Assembly (NCBI GenBank): GCA_013388845.1
Contig: JACAEN010000008.1
Coordinates: 30,412 to 94,411, forward strand
Direction of reading: 5' to 3'
Source of the DNA: Chloroflexota bacterium
GTDB taxonomy: Bacteria; Chloroflexota; Dehalococcoidia; GIF9; AB-539-J10
Length of the DNA: 64,000 nucleotides
The position numbers and the translations under genes were made by a program. The stretch's first letter is position 1, and every line of letters starts with the position of its first letter. The notes beneath the pieces are model-generated. The model had not been told where the DNA came from, did not search any database, and worked only from the letters and a program-made list of their open reading frames with translations. This document shows, piece by piece, positions 10,729-19,059 of this stretch.

Positions 10729-10775
10729 TTCATCGCATTCACACCGGCTTATCAGTGGGCGCGATGTTTGAGTGA
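10729..10775 (+). repeat. 47-bp direct repeat, copy 2 (orphan prs 3' end)
   Basis: Perfect duplicate of 10172..10218. Confidence 0.97.
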
Positions 10776-10804
10776 CAATTTGCCGAAGACAAAGAGGGGT
10801 TAGG

Positions 10805-10937
10805 AAATCCAAAATCCTAAGCACGAAATGCTAAACAATATCAAAGTTTAAAACTCCAATGACAAAAACAGAGAGGATTCTGGATTTGGAGCATTGAGAT
10901 TTTGAATTTGTTTAGAGCTTAGAAATTAGGATTTTAT
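10805..10937. repeat. Imperfect palindromic AT-rich dispersed repeat (family 'AAATCCTAAGCAC')
   Basis: Left arm AAAATCCTAAGCACGAAATGCTAAACAA.. and right arm reverse complement TAAAATCCTAATTTCTAAGCTCTAAACAAATTCAAAATC; second copy at 17992..18076. Confidence 0.75.
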
Positions 10938-10943
10938 CGAACG

Positions 10944-13547
10944 ATGCTTAAGTGGCTTAGCAATCTGATTGATTCCAACGAGAAAGAATTGAGGCGCCTT
11001 CAGCCTTTGGTTGACCACATAAACTCGTTGGAGCCTGACTTTGAAAAGCTCACCGATGCTGAGCTGCGAGCCAAAACTGATGAATTTAAGGCTCGGCTAG
11101 CCGACGGCGAAAGCCTGGATGAGCTCCTGCCTGAGGCTTACGCCGCCGTCAGGGAAGCCGCCAGGCGAACCATAAAGCAGCGGCATTTTGATGTCCAGTT
11201 AATGGGCGGTATCGTCCTGCACCAGGGCAAGATAGCCGAGATGAAAACTGGTGAAGGAAAAACCCTGGTAGCTACCTTGCCTCTCTATCTCAATGCCCTG
11301 GCCGGACAAGGCTGCCACTTAGTCACCGTTAATGACTATCTCGCCAAGCGGGACTGCCACTGGATGGGTCCTATTTACCACGCCCTGGGGGTAAGCGTAG
11401 CCTGCATTAATGCCCAGCAGGCAAGTGACCAACCTGCACCCTCCTATATCTATGACCCCAGCTATGAGACGGCAGACCAGAAGTGGAATTTTCTCCGCCC
11501 AATCACCCGCCGCCAGGCTTATGAGGCAGACATAACTTATGGCACCAATAACGAGTTTGGCTTTGACTACCTCCGAGATAATATGGTCTGGGATTTGTCC
11601 CAATGTGTCCAGCGTTCCCTGAACTATGCCATCGTCGATGAGGTGGATAACATCCTTATTGATGAAGCCCGCACTCCGCTCATTATTAGCGGTGCCGCTG
11701 AGGAAGCAACCAAAAGGTATTACACCTTCGCTCAATTAGTCTCCCGCCTTAGCAAAGACACAGACTATACCATTGACGAGCGCACGCGTACCGTCAGCCT
11801 TACCGAGATGGGCATGACCAAGATGGAGAAGATGCTGAAGAGGGAAGGTTTGCTCAAAGCGCCTGACCTGTATGACCCCTCTAATTACCTGCTCACTCAG
11901 CATCTCGAGAGCGCCCTTAAGGCTCATGCCTTGTTCAAGAGGGACAAGGACTACGTGGTGAAGGATGGGCAGGTCATCATCGTGGACGAATTCACGGGCA
12001 GGTTGATGTTCGGCCGAAGATACTCTGAAGGATTGCATCAGGCTATCGAAGCCAAAGAGAGGGTAAAAATTCAGCGAGAATCGGTTACCTTAGCCACCAT
12101 CACCTTCCAGAACTATTTCCGTATGTATCAAAAACTGGCAGGCATGACTGGTACGGCAGTTACCGAAGCTGAGGAGTTCCATAAGATTTATAACCTGGAA
12201 GTCGTGGTTATCCCGACCAACAAGCCCTTGATTCGCACTGAATACCCTGACCAGATTTACAAGGACGAGAAGACCAAGTTTGCTGCCGTAGCCAGGGAAG
12301 TCAAGCAATTATATGAGCAAAAAAGGCCGGTCCTTATCGGCACAACCTCTATTGAGAAATCGGAGTATTTATCTGACCTTCTGAGGAGAAATGGCATACC
12401 TCATCAGGTATTGAATGCCAAGCATCATGAGAAAGAGGCAGCCATAATTGCTCAGGCCGGGCGACTGGGAGCGGTAACCGTCGCCACCAACATGGCTGGC
12501 CGTGGTGTAGACATTATTTTGGGTGGCAATCCCGAAGGGTGTAATGAAGCCGAATGGCAGGAAGAGCACAACAAGGTGGTGGAGCTGGGCGGGCTGCACA
12601 TCATCGGCACCGAGCACCACGAAGCTCGACGCATTGATAATCAGCTCCGGGGAAGGGCGGGAAGGCAAGGAGACCCGGGCAGCTCCCGTTTTTATGCCTC
12701 CCTGGAAGATGAGATTATTCGCCGCTTTGGCGGCGACCGTGTTAAGGGAATTCTGCAGTGGGCAGGCATGGATGAAAATACCCCCATTGAGCATCCCCTC
12801 GCCACCAAAGCTATCACCAATGCCCAGGTCCAGACCGAAGGTTATCACTTCAATATTCGTAAACATCTTGTGGAATACGACGATGTCATTAACAAACACC
12901 GTGAGGTCATTTACGCCGAGAGGAAGAAAGTCCTCACTGGCGCCGACCTCAAGGTCAACATACTATCTATGGTCAAGGATGAGATTGAAAGCCTTGTATC
13001 GAGGCATCTCACCAATGTCGGCTACGAGCAGGAAGAAGGGCAATCCGGGCTGTCTGGCTTACTCGAGGATGTATCCACCATCTTCCCTTTGCCTCCGCAG
13101 TTCCGAAGCAACGGGCTTTCCGAACTCAGCGCCCAGCAAATCACAGAAAAGCTGATTGATTATGCCATTGAGTTTTACAACCAACGAGAGCAGGAGCTAG
13201 GTCCTGACAACATGCGAATAGCCGAGAGGCTGGTGATGTTGCGAGTTATTGACCGGTTATGGATGGAGCATCTTACCGCCATGGAGCATCTAAGACAAGG
13301 GATAGGTCTGCGGGCTGTCGGTCAGGAACAGCCACTGGTAGTGTATAAAAGGGAAGGTCATGCCTTTTTTGAAGCCCTCTTAGCGGGCATTCAGCATGAT
13401 GTTGCCCATAGTATTTACCACGTTGGCATTGCCAAAGAGGCTCCGCAAAAAAAGAAGGAAGCAGTCCCGGTAGGCAAGAAAGTTGGTCGTAACGACCCCT
13501 GCCCATGCGGCTCGGGCAAGAAATACAAGCATTGCTGTGGAAAATAG
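10944..13547 (+). CDS. secA: Preprotein translocase ATPase SecA
   Basis: 867 aa; '[20 protein letters not shown]', '[16 protein letters not shown]', C-terminal SEC-C '[18 protein letters not shown]'. Confidence 0.98.
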   Translation: MLKWLSNLIDSNEKELRRLQPLVDHINSLEPDFEKLTDAELRAKTDEFKARLADGESLDELLPEAYAAVREAARRTIKQRHFDVQLMGGIVLHQGKIAEMKTGEGKTLVATLPLYLNALAGQGCHLVTVNDYLAKRDCHWMGPIYHALGVSVACINAQQASDQPAPSYIYDPSYETADQKWNFLRPITRRQAYEADITYGTNNEFGFDYLRDNMVWDLSQCVQRSLNYAIVDEVDNILIDEARTPLIISGAAEEATKRYYTFAQLVSRLSKDTDYTIDERTRTVSLTEMGMTKMEKMLKREGLLKAPDLYDPSNYLLTQHLESALKAHALFKRDKDYVVKDGQVIIVDEFTGRLMFGRRYSEGLHQAIEAKERVKIQRESVTLATITFQNYFRMYQKLAGMTGTAVTEAEEFHKIYNLEVVVIPTNKPLIRTEYPDQIYKDEKTKFAAVAREVKQLYEQKRPVLIGTTSIEKSEYLSDLLRRNGIPHQVLNAKHHEKEAAIIAQAGRLGAVTVATNMAGRGVDIILGGNPEGCNEAEWQEEHNKVVELGGLHIIGTEHHEARRIDNQLRGRAGRQGDPGSSRFYASLEDEIIRRFGGDRVKGILQWAGMDENTPIEHPLATKAITNAQVQTEGYHFNIRKHLVEYDDVINKHREVIYAERKKVLTGADLKVNILSMVKDEIESLVSRHLTNVGYEQEEGQSGLSGLLEDVSTIFPLPPQFRSNGLSELSAQQITEKLIDYAIEFYNQREQELGPDNMRIAERLVMLRVIDRLWMEHLTAMEHLRQGIGLRAVGQEQPLVVYKREGHAFFEALLAGIQHDVAHSIYHVGIAKEAPQKKKEAVPVGKKVGRNDPCPCGSGKKYKHCCGK

Positions 13548-13560
13548 TTGAAGTTCAAAG

Positions 13561-13758
13561 TCCCCCCTCTTAAGGCTTGTCCTGAGCGAAGTCGAAGGAT
13601 AAGAGGGGGTTAGGGGGAGTTATGAAACAGAGCCCGGTCTCCTCTCCCTTGACGGGAGAGGGCGTGGTTGCCCAATTCATTGGGCTCCCTTGCGAAAGGT
13701 AGGTTTATTTATAGATTCCCCTCTTAAGATAAGAGGGGCTAGGGGAGTTATGAAATAG
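13561..13758. repeat. Two copies of a CCCCTCTTAAG/ATAAGAGGGG palindromic repeat, the first carrying a 24-nt nested insert
   Basis: 13565..13627 and about 13717..13757 share 'CCCTCTTAAG...ATAAGAGGGG(G)NTAGGGG(G)AGTTATGAAA'. Confidence 0.85.
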
Positions 13759-13789
13759 AAACTATTCTACCAAAGGAGGTGAGGATAAG

Positions 13790-14059
13790 ATGCCAATCTA
13801 TGAATATAAAGCTAAAAACGGTGCTCATTGCAAGCTCTGTAAAGGAAAGTTTGAGGTCAGGCAGGGCATAGATGACGCCCCCCTTACCAGATGCCCCCGA
13901 TGCGGCGCCGAAATAAGGAGGCTCTTTTCCCGTCCATTCCTGAGTCGAAAAGAATCCTTCAGCCATGAAGGCCCTCTGAATTATATGGAGGATATGGAGG
14001 ATGAGGGCGAAGAGTTAGGGCTTGAGGGAGACCTCGACGAAGACGAAGTCTGGGAGTGA
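13790..14059 (+). CDS. FmdB-family zinc-ribbon putative regulatory protein
   Basis: 'MPIYEYKAKNGAHCKLCKGKFEVRQGIDDAPLTRCPRCGAEIRRLFSRP'. Confidence 0.85.
   Translation: MPIYEYKAKNGAHCKLCKGKFEVRQGIDDAPLTRCPRCGAEIRRLFSRPFLSRKESFSHEGPLNYMEDMEDEGEELGLEGDLDEDEVWE
14038..14059 (+). repeat. 22-bp direct repeat, copy 1 (fmdB-like 3' end)
   Basis: cgaagacgaagtctgggagtga, identical to 14754..14775. Confidence 0.95.
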
Positions 14060-14123
14060 TGCTATTTCCCGTCAATTGTGATATACTATTCTGGGTAAAA
14101 ATGATATATAAAGGAGGTTCACA

Positions 14124-14327
14124 ATGAGGACGCTCATAGATATAGAAGGCGAATTAATGGAAGACTTACTGGAAGAAACTAAAGCCAAAACAAAGAAAGA
14201 AGCCATAGTAACGGCTATAAGAACTTATCTCAATTTGAAAAGAAGAGAGAAACTCGCCTCTCTTATCGGCAATTACGACTATGGGCACACTGTACAAGAG
14301 CTAGAAAGAATGAGGGCTGATGACTAG
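14124..14327 (+). CDS. vapB: VapB-type antitoxin
   Basis: 'MRTLIDIEGELMEDLLEETKAKTKKEAIVTAIRTYL' RHH; GGAGGT RBS; overlaps vapC. Confidence 0.85.
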   Translation: MRTLIDIEGELMEDLLEETKAKTKKEAIVTAIRTYLNLKRREKLASLIGNYDYGHTVQELERMRADD

Positions 14328-14718
14328 GGTAATAATTGATACCTCCGCCTGGATAGAATCTTTTCATCCCAAAGGAGATATTAAGCTAAAAGAAAGAGTT
14401 AAGCAGTTAATAACCGAAGGGAGTACACTTCTCCCCGGAATTATAAAAGCGGAGATATTAAGAGGAGCGAAATCGAAAAAAGAATACGAAAGTCTTGACG
14501 AATTATTGGATGGTTTAACTTACCTTCCGGTGGAAGAGAACTTCTGGGGTCGCTTAGCTAAGTTCTCCTTTGATTTGCTCAGGGAGGGGATTGTTGTCCC
14601 TCTGGTGGATGCTTACATCGCCCTTCTAGCTATAGAAAGCAACGCCTCACTCCTTCACCGTGACCAACATTTTGATTTAGTGGCTCGAAAAACTGGTTTG
14701 AACGTATTAAAGGTGTGA
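14320..14718 (+). CDS. vapC: VapC-type PIN-domain ribonuclease toxin
   Basis: 'VIIDTSAWIESF...E...PLVDAYIALLAIESNASLLHRDQHFDLVA' PIN acidic residues. Confidence 0.92.
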   Translation: MTRVIIDTSAWIESFHPKGDIKLKERVKQLITEGSTLLPGIIKAEILRGAKSKKEYESLDELLDGLTYLPVEENFWGRLAKFSFDLLREGIVVPLVDAYIALLAIESNASLLHRDQHFDLVARKTGLNVLKV

Positions 14719-14753
14719 TATCCATGCGCAATCATTCCTGCGGAAGGCCGCGC

Positions 14754-14775
14754 CGAAGACGAAGTCTGGGAGTGA
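14754..14775 (+). repeat. 22-bp direct repeat, copy 2 (orphan fmdB-like 3' end)
   Basis: Perfect duplicate of 14038..14059, downstream of vapC. Confidence 0.95.
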
Positions 14776-14782
14776 GGAAGAC

Positions 14783-14816
14783 CTCGCAAGAAACATGAAT
14801 ATTGCTGTGGGAGGTA
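14783..14816 (+). pseudogene. Remnant of a SEC-C motif C-terminus
   Basis: ctcgcaagaaacatgaatattgctgtgggaggtaa (..KKHEYCCGR*) resembles secA 3' end ctcgggcaagaaatacaagcattgctgtggaaaatag; 19/24 identical over the core. Confidence 0.5.
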
Positions 14817-14820
14817 AGAA

Positions 14821-15006
14821 ATGGAAATGATATTGGGTGTTACCACATGTGACAAATGCGGAGAGCCTATAAAAATAGGACAAAATATCGTTATTGTAAG
14901 CCTAAGCACTGTTGCCGGAGAGAATTGTGAGTTAGAGATTCCAGAGCCTGAGATAAGATATGCCTGTCACCTTGACTGCTGGGATGGTGTAGAGGTGGAC
15001 TATTAG
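14821..15006 (+). CDS. Small putative zinc-binding protein (61 aa)
   Basis: 'TTCDKCGEPIKIGQ...YACHLDCWDG' CxxC...CxxxC. Confidence 0.6.
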   Translation: MEMILGVTTCDKCGEPIKIGQNIVIVSLSTVAGENCELEIPEPEIRYACHLDCWDGVEVDY

Positions 15007-15104
15007 CATGGGAAGGGATAACCTTGCAAGGTTCTTGTGTGCAATATGTTTGACACTTTGACTGCTGGGATGTGATGGAAGAAAATGCAAGATAAGGAGT
15101 GACA

Positions 15105-15986
15105 TTGCATAATTGTTGGTTAGTAGTAGGTTTGCCCCACAATTGGAAAACTGCTTTTGAGCACAAAAACATTTGGGGCCTTAAACAAACACAGAGACAT
15201 TTGTGGAATAGGCTAAATGAAGGAGATGTGTTGCTTTTTTATGTCACAAGCCCTGTGAGTGGGGTAATTGGCTATGGCACTGTTCGCATAAAGTTTCATC
15301 AAGATCAGCCTTTATGGCCTCAGGAGATCGAAGAAAACGAGGTTATATGGCCATTACGCTTCGAATTTAATGTAGAGCGCTGCCTCCCTTTTGATAAATG
15401 GCCAACATCCAAAGTGACTTCCAGAGAATTGTTTCCTCGAGGAGGCTTCCAAACATTAAGTCATGACATAGCTCAAGAACTTGTTTCAAAACTTAAATCC
15501 CTGCCCCGAACATATTACGTACGGACTCCGACGGTAACCCCAGCAACTGAGGCTCTTTCTCCTTATCTTCACGGAGCCCAGCAGGCAGAGCAAGTTTTAC
15601 CTTCACACAAAGAACTCAAACAGAAACTGGTGGAAATTGGGAAACTCCAAGGTTATCTCGCCGATGAAGAGTACGTCTTTGACATTGGGAAACTTGATGT
15701 GGTGTGGAGAAGAGTGGCTCTCTCCGTACCAACCTATGCCTTTGAAATTCAGGTTGGCGGTGACATATACCACGCTCTAGCAAAGCTAAAGCACGCATCC
15801 GATATATGGAATAGCAATATTTTCATCGTAGCACCTCAAACAGACCACGGTAAGTTTGAGGGTTTGCTATCTGGTACTTTTCATGAAATCAGTAATCGGG
15901 TCAAGTTTATTGAGTTAAACAAGGTAGATGAGCTCTACAAGCGTAAGAAGGCCTATTCAGAGTTTGAAAAGGAACTTGGCATATAA
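15105..15986 (+). CDS. EVE-domain protein with C-terminal PD-(D/E)XK-like nuclease domain (candidate modification-dependent restriction protein)
   Basis: N-term 'HNCWLVVGLPHNWKTAFEHKNIWGLKQTQRHLWNRLNEGDVLLFYVTSPVSGVIGYGTV' resembles EVE/PUA-like; C-term 'GKLDVVWRR...PTYAFEIQVGGDIYHALAKLKHASDIWNSNIFIVAP' fits D..ExQ core. ORF opens at 15099 (GTG); TTG at 15105 fits the aaggag RBS better. Confidence 0.65.
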   Translation: MHNCWLVVGLPHNWKTAFEHKNIWGLKQTQRHLWNRLNEGDVLLFYVTSPVSGVIGYGTVRIKFHQDQPLWPQEIEENEVIWPLRFEFNVERCLPFDKWPTSKVTSRELFPRGGFQTLSHDIAQELVSKLKSLPRTYYVRTPTVTPATEALSPYLHGAQQAEQVLPSHKELKQKLVEIGKLQGYLADEEYVFDIGKLDVVWRRVALSVPTYAFEIQVGGDIYHALAKLKHASDIWNSNIFIVAPQTDHGKFEGLLSGTFHEISNRVKFIELNKVDELYKRKKAYSEFEKELGI

Positions 15987-16026
15987 TTTCCTGTAAGAAA
16001 CAAATTCGCCAAATGGGGTAAAAAGA

Positions 16027-16254
16027 ATGCTTGATAGAGGTGTAGTCGAAGAATTCCTTTATTGCAAGCTTAAAGAACTAAAGATAAAAATCCCAAGGGA
16101 TATCAAGAAAAAAGCCTTGGTTGAAGCTTTTTGCCAGTATGTTGAGGATGATTATTACGAGTGGCTGAAGGATAATTTCAAGTCTTTCTTTAGGGATGGC
16201 GAAGTTGATTGGGAGTGGATAAGGGGGAAGATTAGGGCCATAGGTGGCGTATAG
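16027..16254 (+). CDS. Hypothetical protein (75 aa)
   Basis: ORF with compact helical, charged composition; weak support. Confidence 0.45.
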   Translation: MLDRGVVEEFLYCKLKELKIKIPRDIKKKALVEAFCQYVEDDYYEWLKDNFKSFFRDGEVDWEWIRGKIRAIGGV

Positions 16255-16471
16255 TTAGCGGCATAAATCATTATAGTTCTCTCTCCCGGTGGGAGAGAGT
16301 TTAGAGAGGGGGAAATTCACCCTGACCCTCTCCCTTGAAGGGAGAGGGTTTTATGCAAAATCATAAACTGTTGCACTGGCCAGAAAGGCTTGCTAAAATA
16401 CCTGACTAAATAGTTACGGCTGAGAAATTGCAAACCGAATTTTCACAGCGAACTATAATTAGGTTGTAGGT

Positions 16472-16981
16472 ATGATAGACTCTCCGGTTCTGGTCCTTAA
16501 TCAGAGCTATGAGCCCCTTAACCTATGCCGCACGCGTCGGGCCGTAGTGCTGGTCATCCGTGGCAAAGCCGAGATACTGGAAAATAACAGAGGTGAGCTT
16601 CACTCCGCTAATCTCGTATTCCAGATACCTTCGGTAATCCGACTCGTCTATATGATTAAGCGCCCTCGCCATCAGAGAAAATTGAGCAGGGCTGAGGTAT
16701 TTACTCGTGACCAATACACTTGCCAGTATTGTGGTCGGCAAACCAGGGAGCTTACCCTAGACCACGTTATCCCACGGCGGCGGGGTGGGCAGCACGCCTG
16801 GGATAATGTGGTTAGTGCCTGCATTCCCTGCAACAGACGCAAAGGCGGACGTACGCCCAATGAAGCTAGAATGAAGTTGCTGCGTCAGCCACGTGCCCCT
16901 CGCAATGACGGTTTCTATATTCCCTATCACCTTCTCAATAATCACAGCGAATGGCAGAAGTATCTGCCCTCTATGAATTAG
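16472..16981 (+). CDS. HNH endonuclease family protein
   Basis: 'FTRDQYTCQYCGRQTRELTLDHVIPRRRGGQHAWDNVVSACIPCNRRKG'. Confidence 0.93.
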   Translation: MIDSPVLVLNQSYEPLNLCRTRRAVVLVIRGKAEILENNRGELHSANLVFQIPSVIRLVYMIKRPRHQRKLSRAEVFTRDQYTCQYCGRQTRELTLDHVIPRRRGGQHAWDNVVSACIPCNRRKGGRTPNEARMKLLRQPRAPRNDGFYIPYHLLNNHSEWQKYLPSMN

Positions 16982-17165
16982 CTTAACCCCGACCCTCCCC
17001 CTTAAGATAAGGGGGATAAAGGGGGTTATCTCGAGGAGCAACATATTCCTGCTCGCTTCATAACTCCCCCGCCTGCCAAAGAATTTGTTCGGCGGCCAGG
17101 CCTGACGCCTCTTACCTTAAGAGGGGAATTTTGGAAAGACTTACCTATTACCCCACAGATTTGTG

Positions 17166-17984
17166 CTAAGTTCGATCGGCTTCCTTAGAAGACTTCTCTT
17201 CTGGATGGATTAGCTCGTCCAGAGCTATCTCTTTAATCGCCTCACTATCCAATAATTGAACTGTTACCGTTTCCTTGAGCAAGTTAGCGCCGATTACCCT
17301 GGCTTTACCCCAGGGTGTTAATACCTCTTGTTTCAACTGAGGCATCTTGGCTTTAATAGCGGCATAGTCTTTGCTCTCATATGCCAGGCAGCAGAGGAGC
17401 CGGCCACAGATGCCCGATATCTTCATAGGATTCAAAACTAAGCTTTGTTCCTTGGCCATTTTGATAGATACTGAGGCAAAGCTGGTCAGGAAATTCTGGC
17501 AACATAAAGGATAGCCGCACTTGCCGATGCTCCCCAATAATTTACCCTCATCCCTAGCCTTTACCTGCCTTAGCTCCACCCGCGTTTCCAGAGCATGGCT
17601 CAATTTCCGAACCAACTCCCGGAAGTCCACCCTCTCCTCAGCACGAAAGAATATGGTCAGGCGCTCAACCTGAGAATCATAGCGAGCCGCTAGCGGCTTC
17701 ATCTTTAACCCGAGTTGGGCTACCATTTCCTGGCATTTGCTTAAGGCTTCCACTTCCAAGTTCCGCCAGACTTTCTCTATGTCCTCCGCTTCAGCCCGGC
17801 GCACCACTCTCGTCAATTGCTCGTCTGGTTGAGATGGGGCTTCCAGAGTAACGACTTTAGCCACGTCTGGACCATGCTCAGTATCCACCACTACATAGTC
17901 GGTCACTTGCAAGGCTATCTCACCAGAGTCGCAGTGGACCAATTTTCCTCTAGAGCGGAATTTGACTCCAATTATGTTAGCCAT
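17166..17984 (-). CDS. PSP1 C-terminal domain protein (RicT/YaaT-like)
   Basis: 'GKCGYPLCCQNFLTSFASVSIKMAKEQSLVLNPMKISGICGRLLCCLAYE'. Confidence 0.92.
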   Translation of the reverse strand: MANIIGVKFRSRGKLVHCDSGEIALQVTDYVVVDTEHGPDVAKVVTLEAPSQPDEQLTRVVRRAEAEDIEKVWRNLEVEALSKCQEMVAQLGLKMKPLAARYDSQVERLTIFFRAEERVDFRELVRKLSHALETRVELRQVKARDEGKLLGSIGKCGYPLCCQNFLTSFASVSIKMAKEQSLVLNPMKISGICGRLLCCLAYESKDYAAIKAKMPQLKQEVLTPWGKARVIGANLLKETVTVQLLDSEAIKEIALDELIHPEEKSSKEADRT

Positions 17985-17991
17985 CGACGTG

Positions 17992-18076
17992 TAAATCCTA
18001 AACTCTAATTTCTAAGCCCTAAACAAACTCAAAATCCCTAATTGTTTAGGATTTCGTATTTAGTGCTTAGGATTTT
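17992..18076. repeat. Second copy of palindromic 'AAATCCTAAGCAC' repeat; overlaps holB 3' end
   Basis: Reverse complement GAAAATCCTAAGCACTAAATACG...GATTTTGAGTTTGTTTAGGGCTTAGAAATTAG matches 10805..10937. Confidence 0.75.
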
Positions 18077-19058
18077 CCCTCCTGGGTAAATTGAGCATCA
18101 GCCGTTCCCAGGCTAGACGGGGATTAACATTCTGGGAGATTTCCTCCTGCAACAAGCAAAGATTAGCCAGAAACCCTTCAATCTCGCTCAGAGTTAATCC
18201 CCGAGCCTGTTCTTTCAGAGCCGTCTCATAATCCACATTGATGATGGCTTCCTGGCAACCACTTTTAATGAGCATCAAATCACGCCACCAATCGAGCCAA
18301 ATCTCTATTATTTCTGCCCCGGCTCGCCTGTTCTGGGTAAATTGGTTTGCTAGCTCCTGGGCATAGGCAAACCTTTGCTCTAAGCCGGCATTCGCCAAGG
18401 AGACCAGTTTAGCTATCCTTTGAGAGCGTTGCTCCAATACATCCTCATTAGCTAAAGCCAACAATGCCCAGCCCAGGCGACCATGGCATAATCGAGCCAG
18501 GAGCTTGGCTTTATCAGCCTCAACGTTATATGACTTGATGAGTATCTCTTGCACCTGCTCTGATGGCACAGGCTTCAATTCCAGCCACTGACACCGGGAA
18601 GTAATTGTCGGCAAGAGGCGTTCTTCCTCAGCTGCCAATAAAAGCCAAACGACCCTGGGCGGTGGCTCTTCCAATATCTTGAGCAAGGAATTGGCTGCTT
18701 CAGTGGAAAGAAATTCAGCGTCGTCAATGATAAACACCTTACACTTACCCTCATATGGGGGCAGATTAGCTAAGTGCTGCAGCCCTCGAATATCATCAAT
18801 GCCAATCTCCGTTCTAGAATCCAAACCAATAGGGGTGACATCAGCATGCTTGCCCTCCAGGATTCGCTGGCAGGAACGGCATTGACCGCAAGGCAGTTCG
18901 GGTCCATCGCAATTTAAGGCTTGAGCTAGATTGAGAGCTAAAGTCCCCTTCCCCACATGCCTTGGCCCTACTAGAAGATAGGCGTGAGCTACAGAATTGG
19001 TCTTAAGGCTGTAGTCCAGCAAAGATAGAATTTTGTCCTGTCCTATGACTTGCCACAT
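18060..19058 (-). CDS. holB: DNA polymerase III delta' subunit
   Basis: 'AYLLVGPRHVGKGTLALNLAQALNC...CGQCRSCQRI', 'AANSLLKILEEPP', 'TITSRCQWLELKP'. Confidence 0.93.
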   Translation of the reverse strand: MWQVIGQDKILSLLDYSLKTNSVAHAYLLVGPRHVGKGTLALNLAQALNCDGPELPCGQCRSCQRILEGKHADVTPIGLDSRTEIGIDDIRGLQHLANLPPYEGKCKVFIIDDAEFLSTEAANSLLKILEEPPPRVVWLLLAAEEERLLPTITSRCQWLELKPVPSEQVQEILIKSYNVEADKAKLLARLCHGRLGWALLALANEDVLEQRSQRIAKLVSLANAGLEQRFAYAQELANQFTQNRRAGAEIIEIWLDWWRDLMLIKSGCQEAIINVDYETALKEQARGLTLSEIEGFLANLCLLQEEISQNVNPRLAWERLMLNLPRRENPKH

Positions 19059-19059
19059 G

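Noticed and set aside
10636-10824. 62-aa minus ORF across the right copy of the prs-tail repeat
   Set aside because: Overlaps hicA end and repeat; no coding evidence.
12369-13155. Long alternative-frame ORFs within secA (12369..12899 -, 12523..13155 +)
   Set aside because: Fully inside the well-supported secA CDS with low-complexity shadow translations.
16262-16350. Possible terminator or sRNA in 'ctctcccggtgggagag...ctctcccttgaagggagagg'
   Set aside because: Belongs to the widespread CTCTCCC..GGGAGAG repeat family also at about 9135, 13645, 29040 and 31720; terminator function cannot be separated from repeat nature here.
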